From the NCBI RefSeq assembly GCF_023706045.1, contig NZ_BQYL01000001.1:1713501-1777500 (forward strand): a DNA stretch of 64,000 nt, read 5' to 3'. This DNA is from Kangiella sp. TOML190. GTDB lineage: Bacteria; Pseudomonadota; Gammaproteobacteria; Enterobacterales; Kangiellaceae. The notes below the pieces were generated by a model that saw nothing but the letters and a program-made list of their open reading frames with translations, was not told the DNA's origin and did not search any database. The translations under genes and the position numbers were made by a program. This document shows, one piece after another, positions 45,206 to 53,992 of the stretch. Numbering within the stretch: position 1 is the stretch's first letter; every line of letters begins with the position of its first letter.

Positions 45206-46861
45206 TTACATATTGGGATAATTGGGTCCACCAGCGCCTTCGGGTACTACCCAAGTGATGTTCTGCGACGGATCTTTAATATCACAAGTTTTACAATGCA
45301 CACAGTTTTGCGCGTTGATGACAAAGCTTGGATTTTCGCCATTATCATCGCGTACGACTTCATACACTCCAGCAGGGCAGTAGCGTTGGGCCGGTTCGGC
45401 ATACTTTTCTAGATTTACCTCAATGGGTATGGTTTGATCCGCTAACTTAAGATGAACCGGTTGATCTTCTTCATGGTTAGTGTTGGAGATAAATACCGAA
45501 GACAACTTGTCAAAAGACAACTTGCCATCAGGCTTAGGGTAATTAATTTGCTTGCTATCTTTTGCTAGCGCTAATTGTGCATGATCCGGTTGTGGATCGC
45601 TCAAGGTCCAAGGTAGCTTACCGTTAAAGATATTTAAGTCGATAAAGACATAAGCCGAACCTAAAATATTACCCCATTTATGTTGTGCAGGACCGAAATT
45701 ACGCTGGGTATGCAATTCTTTCCAAGCCCAAGAGTCCTTATAATTTTTCGCAAATTCAACAAGGTCGTCGTTAGCTTTTTCGGCCTTGATAGCACTAACT
45801 ACCGTTTCGGCGGCAATCATGCCTGACTTCATGGCGGTATGTGAGCCTTTAATCTTGGCAAAGTTCAAAGTACCTGCATCATCACCGATCAACAAGCCGC
45901 CAGGGAATGACATTTTGGGTTGTGATTGCAAACCACCTTTGGTGATAGCGCGAGCACCGTAAGAAATGCGCTCGCCGCCTTCAAGGAATTGCTTGATGCT
46001 GGTTTGGTGTTTGTAACGCTGAAACTCATCAAATGGGCTGACGTGGGGATTAGAATAAGATAAATCGGTAATTAAGCCCACAACCACTTGGTTATCTTCA
46101 ATATGGTACAAGAAGCCGCCGCCCGCTGAGCCAGACTCCGACAAAGGCCAGCCAGCGCTGTGGACCACTAGACCTTCTTGGTGTTGCTCGGCTGGGACTT
46201 TCCACAGCTCTTTGATGCCAATGCCGTAATGCTGCGGTTCTTTACCCTTATCCAGTTCAAACTTAGCGATTAATTCTTTACCTAGGTGACCGCGACAGCC
46301 TTCGGCAAATAGGGTGTATTTTGCGTGCAACTCCATGCCGGGCATGTAACCGTCTTTTTGCTCGCCATCGCGACTAATGCCCATATCGCCGGTGGCAATG
46401 CCTTTTACTGCCCCATCGTCGTTATACAATACCTCTGCCGCGGCAAAGCCAGGGAAAATCTCTACGCCTAAACTTTCGGCTTGCTCGGCTAGCCAACGAC
46501 ACAAATTGCCCAGACTAATGATGTAATTACCATCGTTGTGCATAGTTTTCGGAGCAAAAAAATTCGGGACCTTGATGCCTTTGTCTTGGCTACGGAATAG
46601 ATGAATTTGATCGCCAGTAACTTTGGTGTTCAGTGGCGCGCCTTTATCGATCCAATCTGGGATTAGTTCGTTCAATGCTGTGGGTTCAAATACCGCGCCA
46701 GATAGAATGTGCGCACCCACTTCTGAGCCTTTTTCGACCACACACACCATCAAGTCTTGGCCTGTTTCTTCGGCTAATTGACGTAAGCGAATGGCGGCGG
46801 ATAAACCCGCAGGGCCTGCGCCAACAATTACCACGTCAAACTCCATAAATTCGCGTTCCAC
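45206..46861 (-). CDS. etfD: Electron transfer flavoprotein-ubiquinone oxidoreductase
   Basis: 551 residues from the GTG at 46861, preceded at 7 bases by AGAGG; an in-frame ATG 15 bases on also exists. The N-terminal FAD-binding Rossmann motif is VVIVGAGPAGLSAA. The ubiquinone and membrane-contact region lies in the middle. The C-terminal [4Fe-4S] cluster is bound by CPAGVYE and CVHCKTCDIKDPSQNI. It takes electrons from reduced ETF and passes them to ubiquinone in the inner membrane. Next to etfBA on the opposite strand, it completes the route from acyl-CoA and similar dehydrogenases into respiration. Confidence 0.95.
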   Translation of the reverse strand: MEREFMEFDVVIVGAGPAGLSAAIRLRQLAEETGQDLMVCVVEKGSEVGAHILSGAVFEPTALNELIPDWIDKGAPLNTKVTGDQIHLFRSQDKGIKVPNFFAPKTMHNDGNYIISLGNLCRWLAEQAESLGVEIFPGFAAAEVLYNDDGAVKGIATGDMGISRDGEQKDGYMPGMELHAKYTLFAEGCRGHLGKELIAKFELDKGKEPQHYGIGIKELWKVPAEQHQEGLVVHSAGWPLSESGSAGGGFLYHIEDNQVVVGLITDLSYSNPHVSPFDEFQRYKHQTSIKQFLEGGERISYGARAITKGGLQSQPKMSFPGGLLIGDDAGTLNFAKIKGSHTAMKSGMIAAETVVSAIKAEKANDDLVEFAKNYKDSWAWKELHTQRNFGPAQHKWGNILGSAYVFIDLNIFNGKLPWTLSDPQPDHAQLALAKDSKQINYPKPDGKLSFDKLSSVFISNTNHEEDQPVHLKLADQTIPIEVNLEKYAEPAQRYCPAGVYEVVRDDNGENPSFVINAQNCVHCKTCDIKDPSQNITWVVPEGAGGPNYPNM

Positions 46862-47070
46862 GAAATCACCTCTTAATGCTAATCAATAATAGTTTTTTAT
46901 AAGTGCCTGATTGAGCGTTAAATGCGCTTAAAAAGGGCAAAATTTCGGTTAAAAAACGGCCTTAACTATTGACCTTAAGGCTCGAAAAGGTCACCATTGC
47001 GACCTATTTTACTAAAGATAGTCGGCTAGGTCGTCTATTTTGCCAAGAATTATACATTGATAGGGTTTTT

Positions 47071-47820
47071 ATGAAAATTCTAGTTGCGATCAAACGTGTA
47101 ATTGATGCGAATGTAAAAGTTCGCGTTAATGCTGATAACACTGGCGTTGAGACAGCCAATGTCAAAATGTCGATGAATCCCTTTTGCGAAATTGCAGTTG
47201 AAGAGGCGGTGCGTCTAAAAGAGCAGGGCGTAGCTTCGGAAATCGTTGCGGTTTCAATTGGCCCGCAGCAAGCCCAAGAGACGTTGCGTACGGCGTTGGC
47301 GCTTGGTGCTGACAAGGCCATTTTGGTTAAATCTGATGACGATTTAGAGTCTTTGGCTGTTGCGAAAGTGTTGAAGAATATTGTGGAAAAAGAAGAACCA
47401 CAAATAGTCTTACTGGGCAAACAGTCGATTGATAGCGACAACAACCAAACCGGTCAAATGTTGGGTGCCTTATTAGGTTGGGGCCAAGGAACTTTTGCTT
47501 CGCAAGTCAAAGTTGAAGATGGCAAAGCGACAGTGACCCGTGAAATTGATGGCGGTTTGCAGACGGTGGCATTAGGTTTGCCAGCTATCGTGACCACGGA
47601 TTTACGTTTGAACGAGCCGCGCTTTGCCTCTTTGCCAAACATTATGAAAGCCAAACGTAAGCCCTTAGACGAAATAGCGATTGCCGATTTAGGCCTTGAC
47701 GTAGCACCGCGCACTGAGACTTTGCAAGTATCCAATCCGCCAGCGCGTAAAGAGGGCATCAAGGTGGAAACGGTTGCTGAATTGGTGGATAAATTGAAAA
47801 ACGAAGCGAAGGTGATCTAA
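47071..47820 (+). CDS. etfB: Electron transfer flavoprotein beta subunit
   Basis: 249 residues from ATG 47071, where [19 protein letters not shown] matches the family start. The frame is open back to 46969 but that part is not conserved. The ETF-beta signature [14 protein letters not shown] and the AMP-binding region ([24 protein letters not shown]) are clear. With EtfA it carries electrons between dehydrogenases and ETF-QO. etfA follows with no gap. Confidence 0.96.
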   Translation: MKILVAIKRVIDANVKVRVNADNTGVETANVKMSMNPFCEIAVEEAVRLKEQGVASEIVAVSIGPQQAQETLRTALALGADKAILVKSDDDLESLAVAKVLKNIVEKEEPQIVLLGKQSIDSDNNQTGQMLGALLGWGQGTFASQVKVEDGKATVTREIDGGLQTVALGLPAIVTTDLRLNEPRFASLPNIMKAKRKPLDEIAIADLGLDVAPRTETLQVSNPPARKEGIKVETVAELVDKLKNEAKVI

Positions 47821-48750
47821 ATGACGACTTTAGTAATTGCAGAACACAATAACGAGCAGGCTCAAGCTTCGACTTTTAATACCATTGCCGCAGCTAGCCA
47901 ATTGTCTGGCGATACGGTGGTTTTGGTTGCTGGGCATGACTGCCAAGCGGTGGCCGATCAATTAGCGCAAGCCGAAGGCGTGAATAAAGTCTTAGTGGCT
48001 GATGCTGAGCATTATGCGCATTTGTTGGCCGAAGACGTGGAAAAATTGGTGTTGTCGATGGCGGAGGATTATAGCCATATTTTAGCGCCAGCCTCGACCT
48101 TTGGTAAAAACTGTATGCCTCGAGTAGCGGCCTTGTTGGATGTTCAGCAAATTTCTGACATTACCAAAATTGATTCTGATGATACTTTCGAGCGTCCCGT
48201 GTATGCGGGTAACGCTATTGCCACGGTTAAATCAAACGATAGCAAGAAAGTGATTACGGTGCGTTCTACCGGTTTTGATGCCTTGGCTTATGACGGTGGC
48301 TCTGCGGCTGTTAAATCGATTTCATCAGTGGATCATGTTGGAACTTCAAACTATGTTGGCGAAGAACTAACGGTTTCTGAGCGTCCTGAGTTGACCTCTG
48401 CTCGCGTGATTGTTTCTGGTGGTCGTGGTATGGGTTCGGGTGAGAACTTTGCCATGTTAGAAACCTTAGCCGATAAACTCGGTGCAGCGGTTGGTGCTTC
48501 GCGTGCTGCGGTCGATGCTGGTTTTGTTCCGAATGATTACCAAGTAGGCCAAACCGGTAAAATTGTTGCTCCAGAGTTATATATTGCGGTGGGTATTTCA
48601 GGTGCTATCCAACATTTAGCGGGTATGAAAGACTCAAAAGTGATTGTGGCGATTAACAAAGATGAAGAAGCGCCCATTTTCCAAGTGGCTGACTATGGCT
48701 TGGTAGCTGATTTATTTAAAGTGATTCCAGAGCTAAACGAAGCGCTTTAA
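47821..48750 (+). CDS. etfA: Electron transfer flavoprotein alpha subunit
   Basis: 309 residues. The N-terminal ETF domain ([25 protein letters not shown]) is followed by the FAD-binding C-terminal part with [48 protein letters not shown] and [21 protein letters not shown]. It holds the FAD of the ETF heterodimer. It begins directly after the etfB stop and is followed by an intrinsic terminator. Confidence 0.97.
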   Translation: MTTLVIAEHNNEQAQASTFNTIAAASQLSGDTVVLVAGHDCQAVADQLAQAEGVNKVLVADAEHYAHLLAEDVEKLVLSMAEDYSHILAPASTFGKNCMPRVAALLDVQQISDITKIDSDDTFERPVYAGNAIATVKSNDSKKVITVRSTGFDALAYDGGSAAVKSISSVDHVGTSNYVGEELTVSERPELTSARVIVSGGRGMGSGENFAMLETLADKLGAAVGASRAAVDAGFVPNDYQVGQTGKIVAPELYIAVGISGAIQHLAGMKDSKVIVAINKDEEAPIFQVADYGLVADLFKVIPELNEAL

Positions 48751-48768
48751 ATGTGTATGTAAGATCTT

Positions 48769-48797
48769 AAAAGCCGAGCAGTTGCTCGGCTTTTTTT
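48769..48797 (+). terminator. Intrinsic terminator of etfBA
   Basis: AAAAGCCGAGCA / TGCTCGGCTTTT with a very short loop and then T's, 19 bases after the etfA stop. Confidence 0.9.
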
Positions 48798-48827
48798 ATG
48801 GTTATTTAAATGGTTATCGAGTTTGGC

Positions 48828-50195
48828 TTATTGTATTTCAAAGCAAGGCTTGTAGTCTTTTTGCTCAAGCTTCATGCGCCCTTGATCGATAAAGCTTCTT
48901 AGCAGGGCGTCCATAGATTGCATCACTTCTTTATCGCCAAAGAGCTGATAGGGTCCATGCTTTTTGACTTCTTCAATACCTTGCTCTTTGATATTGCCCG
49001 CAACAATTCCAGAAAAAGCTTTGCGTAAATTCGCTGCTAACAAATGGTTTGGCTGATCGAGCTTTAAGTCAAGTTGGCTCATGTTTGCATGGGTTGGGAT
49101 AAACTCTTCTTGGAAATCCCAATCGATTTCCAGTTGCCAATTGTAGTGGTAAGCGTCTTGTTTTAATTTGCGGTATTGACGTACTTCATCAATCCCTTGT
49201 TGTGTAGCTTTAGCAACCGCTATCGGATCATCGATAATAATTTGATACTTCGCTTGGGCTTCTTGGCCTAGCGTTTTGCCAATGAAGTTATCAATTTGCT
49301 CAAAATAGGCTTTAGCTTCAATTGGTCCTGTAAAAATCAAAGGAAAGGGAATGTCCTTATTTTTTGGATTCAGTAAAATACCCAAAATATATAGAATTTC
49401 TTCGGCGGTTCCGGCGCCACCAGGAAAAACCACAAAGCCATGACCAAGCCGTACAAAAGCCTCCAAGCGCTTTTCAATGTCCGGCATGATAATCAACTCA
49501 TTGACGATAGGATTTGGCGACTCAGCAGCGATAATGCCAGGTTCGGTGATCCCGACATAACGACCATCACAAACCCGTTGCTTGGAATGACCGACTAAAG
49601 CGCCTTTCATCGGGCCTTTCATGGCACCAATGCCGCAACCGGTGATGATGCTCAAATTGCGCAATCCTAAGCGATAACCGACGTCTTTAGTGTATTTGTA
49701 TTCATGATGCGGGATCGAGTGACCGCCCCAACAGACCACCATATTGGGATCCGCGCCAATTCTGAAGGCTTCTGCGTTGCGTAGGATATGAAAAATTGCG
49801 TTGCTGATCCCATTTTTAGTTTTAAAATCGATGCGCGAGTTAAACTCCAACTCTTGCTTTAAAAATACGATATCTCGTAAAACACTAAATACTTGTTGGT
49901 GTAAGCCTTGGATCATCTTGCCATCCACAAATGCGGATTCAGGTGCATTGTAGATTTTTAGCTTTAAACCTTTGTTAAGCTGAATAATTTCGATATCGAA
50001 GCTATTCAATTGTTGATGGACGTGATAAATATCATCGGTGGCTTCGCCGCTATTGAGTACCGCCAAGATACACTTTTTTAACAATAAATATTGTTCACCA
50101 TTGGTATCTTTGCTGAGCTGTTTAATTTCGTCGTTGGTAAGGAGTTCTAAACCGGACTGGGCGGTGATCTCGGTGACAGGAATGGTTTGTATCAT
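48828..50195 (-). CDS. ppnN: Pyrimidine/purine nucleotide 5'-monophosphate nucleosidase (LOG family)
   Basis: 455 residues, the length of E. coli PpnN (YgdH). The LOG-family nucleotide motif is VVFPGGAGTAEEILYILG, preceded by GGHSIPHHEYKYTKDVGYRLG and GCGIGAMKGPMKGA. It cuts nucleoside monophosphates to base and ribose 5-phosphate. In E. coli it is controlled by (p)ppGpp. It is convergent with etfA and separated from the pseudopilin gene by 68 bases. Confidence 0.93.
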   Translation of the reverse strand: MIQTIPVTEITAQSGLELLTNDEIKQLSKDTNGEQYLLLKKCILAVLNSGEATDDIYHVHQQLNSFDIEIIQLNKGLKLKIYNAPESAFVDGKMIQGLHQQVFSVLRDIVFLKQELEFNSRIDFKTKNGISNAIFHILRNAEAFRIGADPNMVVCWGGHSIPHHEYKYTKDVGYRLGLRNLSIITGCGIGAMKGPMKGALVGHSKQRVCDGRYVGITEPGIIAAESPNPIVNELIIMPDIEKRLEAFVRLGHGFVVFPGGAGTAEEILYILGILLNPKNKDIPFPLIFTGPIEAKAYFEQIDNFIGKTLGQEAQAKYQIIIDDPIAVAKATQQGIDEVRQYRKLKQDAYHYNWQLEIDWDFQEEFIPTHANMSQLDLKLDQPNHLLAANLRKAFSGIVAGNIKEQGIEEVKKHGPYQLFGDKEVMQSMDALLRSFIDQGRMKLEQKDYKPCFEIQ

Positions 50196-50263
50196 GCAAG
50201 GTTAATTTTTATGGTGTCACCACAGTTTACCACCATGCATGCCAGAACCCCAGCCCTCAAGAT

Positions 50264-50791
50264 TTAAGTTTTTTGACATTTTTGTGCTAAAGCATGTGAT
50301 TGCTTCACGATACGCGCTCTACCCGATTTGCTCACTACAATAGCACGACTGAGATCGGAATAATTATCATGACATAGATATAAGGTGCCATTTTGATGTT
50401 TGCTGTAACCGCGGCTATTAAAGGCGAGATAGGCTTTGCGCTGAAAACTTGACCAGTTAACGTTATGATAATTGGCCTTAAGTTGATGTTGAGCCAGAAT
50501 CTTGTTGTGCTGTGTATCTTTAGTCATGACCACCACAGTTTGCCATTGTCTTTGGCAGTCTTGCTCAGAATTGATGCTACAAAAATAAGTGTCTCTGTTG
50601 TGACTAATGGCACTATTTCGGGCTTGCGATATTAGGCTTAATAGTCGCATGGTATCGGCTGACACTTTGTTTTTTTCTAGCAGTTTGCCGATAAAACCCA
50701 ATGAAAATAGGGTGCTAATACTAAATATACTGACAGTGACCATTAGTTCGATAAGGGTAAATCCTTTGCTATTAGCGGTTATTTGATACAT
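50264..50791 (-). CDS. fimT: FimT/GspH-type minor pseudopilin
   Basis: 175 residues from the ATG at 50791, which has AGAAGGA upstream; a GTG at 50824 is in frame but lacks support. The prepilin leader is short and ends at KGFTLIEL, the PilD cleavage site, followed by a hydrophobic helix (VTVSIFSISTLFSLGFIG). The C-terminal globular part has a Cys pair (FCSINSEQDC) and a GspH/FimT-like fold. Minor pseudopilins of this kind start and stabilise type IV pili, and FimT can bind DNA. It is alone here: fimU, pilV, pilW, pilX and pilY1, which normally follow, are absent. Confidence 0.85.
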   Translation of the reverse strand: MYQITANSKGFTLIELMVTVSIFSISTLFSLGFIGKLLEKNKVSADTMRLLSLISQARNSAISHNRDTYFCSINSEQDCQRQWQTVVVMTKDTQHNKILAQHQLKANYHNVNWSSFQRKAYLAFNSRGYSKHQNGTLYLCHDNYSDLSRAIVVSKSGRARIVKQSHALAQKCQKT

Positions 50792-50955
50792 CTTAAAATC
50801 CTTCTGCTTGCTATCCTTTGCCACTAGCCCAAGCGATTGTTTTTGTATAGCTTGAGCAAGGCTTAGGAATTAGTATCTAGCAAGGAGAGTCCAAGCGGTA
50901 TCAGCTGCGGCTAAAAATAGCATCAGTAATGTCTCAAACGGTTGTCAGAAATGGA

Positions 50956-52284
50956 TTATTTGATGTCGAGTTTCTGGATTTTATAGCGAATAGTTCGGAA
51001 GCTCACACCCAGTAATTTGGCTGCTTCGGTGCGGTTCCAGCGGGTTTTTTCAAGCGCTTTTAGGATTTCTTGACGTTCAATTGCGGCAATGTATTCATCT
51101 AGGCTCATATCGCCACGCAAAGTGATTTCATCAGGGTTGGCCGAAGGCTCATCTATCATAACGGGATTGGAGCTGGTATCGAGTTGGAAGCTATTAACGG
51201 TTTTGTTATCGCTGGCGGCGGCCTTTCTTATTAAATTTTCGAGCTCACGATAATTGTAGGGAAATTTGTAGCTGAGTAATTCTTTTTTGGCCTGCGGGCT
51301 GATTTGGTGATCCGGACTTAATTTACTGGAATAGATGTCGATTAGCAGATCGATATCTTCACTACGCTGTTCCAAATTTGGTATTTTTGCGTTTAGGATG
51401 TTTAGGCGGAAATACAGATCTTCCCGTAAACTGAGGTTTGCTACGTATTTTTCCAGAGGCAGTTCGGTGCAAATGATAATTCGCGCATCAATAACCGTCA
51501 TTTCTTGAGTGTTTTCATCCTCAAAAGTTTTGCTTTCAATCACTTGTAGCAATTTGCGCTGGGTATTTTTATTGAGCTGGTGAATATTGCTAATAATAAG
51601 GCTGCTGTTATTGGCTTGTTCAAGCAAAGATTCGCGATCGGCGGTGTCGTCAAATAGCAGCGACTCAATCGTTTCGGCATCTTGTGTACTACAATCTAGG
51701 CTGATAGCTTTAAACTCAGAGCGAGAGCTGCGACTATGGATCAAGTTGGCGATTTTTTCTTTTTCCGTACCTTTGGCTCCTTGCACTACCACGGGCGCGT
51801 TGGATTGATCAACGCGATCCAGCTGCGCGTGCAGTTCTTTGATGGAGTCACTTTTACCATTTAATAGCTCGATAGAATGGTATTTTTCTTTAGGCTCTTG
51901 TTCTTTGTTGTAATTAAACGCATTTTTAATTAACTGGCGTAATTGAACTAACTCGATCGGTTTTGCCAGAAAATCAAACGCGCCTAACTTCATGGCTTCC
52001 ACCGCGGTATCGGTGTTGCCAAAGGCTGTAATGACGGCAATTGGCATATGTGAGATGGTGGTATGGCAATGTTTAACAATATCCAAGCCATTTCCATCAG
52101 GAAGCTTCATGTCGGTAATGCAAAAGTGGTATTCGTTAGTCTGCAATTTACTCATAGCTTCAGCCACATCTTTAGCATTATCTACTTCGATGTTGAGTTG
52201 AATAAGACTCATGGTTAGAAGGTGACGAATGTCGGCTTCGTCATCAATCACTAAAACTTTAGGTTCGTTAACAGGTAATTTCAT
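50956..52284 (-). CDS. pilR: PilR-like response regulator with a degenerate AAA+ domain
   Basis: 442 residues: receiver (1-120), central AAA-like region (about 145-350), Fis-type helix-turn-helix (409-442). The receiver is intact (D14, D15, phospho-acceptor D58, K108). The central domain is not. The Walker A position reads GAKGTEKE (169-176) instead of GESGTGKE. The GAFTGA loop is deleted (ESLLF runs straight into DDTADRESLLEQA). Walker B is SSLIISNIHQ where LFLDE is expected. The arginine-finger region LREDLYFRLNIL stays. Such a protein should bind DNA but not drive sigma54 open-complex formation. It overlaps the pilS stop by one base (TGATG), so the pair is translationally coupled. Confidence 0.85.
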   Translation of the reverse strand: MKLPVNEPKVLVIDDEADIRHLLTMSLIQLNIEVDNAKDVAEAMSKLQTNEYHFCITDMKLPDGNGLDIVKHCHTTISHMPIAVITAFGNTDTAVEAMKLGAFDFLAKPIELVQLRQLIKNAFNYNKEQEPKEKYHSIELLNGKSDSIKELHAQLDRVDQSNAPVVVQGAKGTEKEKIANLIHSRSSRSEFKAISLDCSTQDAETIESLLFDDTADRESLLEQANNSSLIISNIHQLNKNTQRKLLQVIESKTFEDENTQEMTVIDARIIICTELPLEKYVANLSLREDLYFRLNILNAKIPNLEQRSEDIDLLIDIYSSKLSPDHQISPQAKKELLSYKFPYNYRELENLIRKAAASDNKTVNSFQLDTSSNPVMIDEPSANPDEITLRGDMSLDEYIAAIERQEILKALEKTRWNRTEAAKLLGVSFRTIRYKIQKLDIK

Positions 52285-53846
52285 CAGGGTCTATTATCAA
52301 AAATAATCCTAAAACAAGCACCGCCAAAAGCTACGGGAATACATTCGAGCTGGGCGCCATTGGCTTCACATAATTCGCGCGAAATGTAGAGTCCCAAACC
52401 GGTACCATCATGGTTAGTAGTATAGAAGGGTTCAAAGATTTTTTCTGATTCTTCGACAGAAATGCCAACTCCTTCATCAATAATATCTAAAAATTGTTGT
52501 TTGGTTATCTTGTCTTGTGTCGCGGTAATATGCAAACGATATCGTTTGGTATTGATAAAACTGTATTTTAAACCATTTTCAAACAGATTGGACAAAACCT
52601 GTTTGAGTTGGCTTTGGTCGAATCGGATGCTTAAGTTTTCATCAATATTCTCACACAAAATTTCAGCATCGAAGTTTAAACCTTGTTTGAATTCATGGAT
52701 AAAACTGGGTAGAAAACGTTCCAATACCAACTCGTTGCGGCTAGGCATTTTACGTTTAGAGACCATTTGCACATTTTCGATAATGTTATTGATGCGCTTA
52801 GATTGACGCTGAATGATTTGTAATAAATCTTTTTCTTGCTGGGTGTTCGATTCAAACTCTTCGAACATCTGGCTGGCTTGGTTAATGGCGCTTAGCGGGT
52901 TGCGAATCTCATGCGCGATGCTGGCGGTTAGTTGCCCTAGGGATGCCAGCTTTGCTTGCTGAATGCGCTTAGAAATTTCAGAGTAATCTTCCAAAATGAT
53001 CAAGGTTCTATCCTTATTGGCAAGCTTTTGAAAGCGCGGTAAAATTCTAGGGCCATTATTATTAGCTTTAAATAACTGCCCTTCGAACTCATCTTTGTTG
53101 CTGGCTTTTATTTGCTGAGTTAACTCTGGCGCGAAACTGCCTAACTCCTGTGATAAGGCGTTAGCCGGGTTGCCGAAATAATACCAAGCAATTTTATTCA
53201 TATATAAAGTATGCTGTTCGCTATCAATAACAATAAAACCACGGTTCATGGTGTTGATAATATCGCGGTTTAGTTGATGCATATCTTGAATGGAGTGGCT
53301 ATGCTCCATCACCTCTGATTCATAGTTGGTTAAACGACGAGCCAGTGAGTTAGCCAAAAGCGATACGGTCAAAATGGCAAAAGCTTGTAGTGATAAATCC
53401 AGATAGGCGCTATCGCTAATTTCATTAGCCCTTAGCCAGTGGACTAAAAAGAGCAATAAAGCTGCACCTACGCCATAGAGAAGTGCTAACCGGTGTCGTA
53501 ATAATAATAGAGCAAAGATCGACACAATCGCCATTAATACCGCGTAGCCAGAGGTATTGGAATGGCCTAAATAAGCGAGCAGCCCTAGGATGCCAATATC
53601 CACCAATGGCTGGACCACTGACATGAGCTGGAAGCGCTGTTCACTCAAGGCAATAAACAGCAGTAACGAAGCTAAGATCAGGTAACTGATGGCTACGGAT
53701 TGAAACAGTTGGAAGTTGTGGTAATCGGATTTGTCGCCAATGATAAAGGGGCTTGCTACAAAGAATAGGGCGATCACCAGCCGCACTAGGCTGTAGTAGC
53801 GCAGAAACTGCCAGCCCAGCTCAATCTTTTTGTTATTATCCGTCAC
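52284..53846 (-). CDS. pilS: PilS-like sensor histidine kinase
   Basis: 520 residues. There are about six N-terminal transmembrane helices (20-175) as in PilS, then a PAS-like part with GFIVIDSEQHTLYMN. The kinase core is intact: H-box ASIAHEIRNPLSAINQA, N-box SNLFENGLKYS, and G1/F/G2 boxes DEGVGISVEE, FEPFYTTNHDGTGLGLYI. In Pseudomonas PilS responds to pilin in the membrane and signals PilR. Here the kinase looks functional while the regulator lost its ATPase motifs. It is upstream of pilR in one transcript. Confidence 0.9.
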   Translation of the reverse strand: MTDNNKKIELGWQFLRYYSLVRLVIALFFVASPFIIGDKSDYHNFQLFQSVAISYLILASLLLFIALSEQRFQLMSVVQPLVDIGILGLLAYLGHSNTSGYAVLMAIVSIFALLLLRHRLALLYGVGAALLLFLVHWLRANEISDSAYLDLSLQAFAILTVSLLANSLARRLTNYESEVMEHSHSIQDMHQLNRDIINTMNRGFIVIDSEQHTLYMNKIAWYYFGNPANALSQELGSFAPELTQQIKASNKDEFEGQLFKANNNGPRILPRFQKLANKDRTLIILEDYSEISKRIQQAKLASLGQLTASIAHEIRNPLSAINQASQMFEEFESNTQQEKDLLQIIQRQSKRINNIIENVQMVSKRKMPSRNELVLERFLPSFIHEFKQGLNFDAEILCENIDENLSIRFDQSQLKQVLSNLFENGLKYSFINTKRYRLHITATQDKITKQQFLDIIDEGVGISVEESEKIFEPFYTTNHDGTGLGLYISRELCEANGAQLECIPVAFGGACFRIIFDNRP

Positions 53847-53992
53847 GAGTACCGCTCTTGATATCCATCAATTTCCCCTTTGGCAATTAGATTAATCAGA
53901 TAGTTAGCGCTTTTCAAGGGAAACTCACATAACTCATTGAAAAAAATTAAAAATGTTGGAAAATAGTAACAAATGGTTTGGGAATTCTCTTG

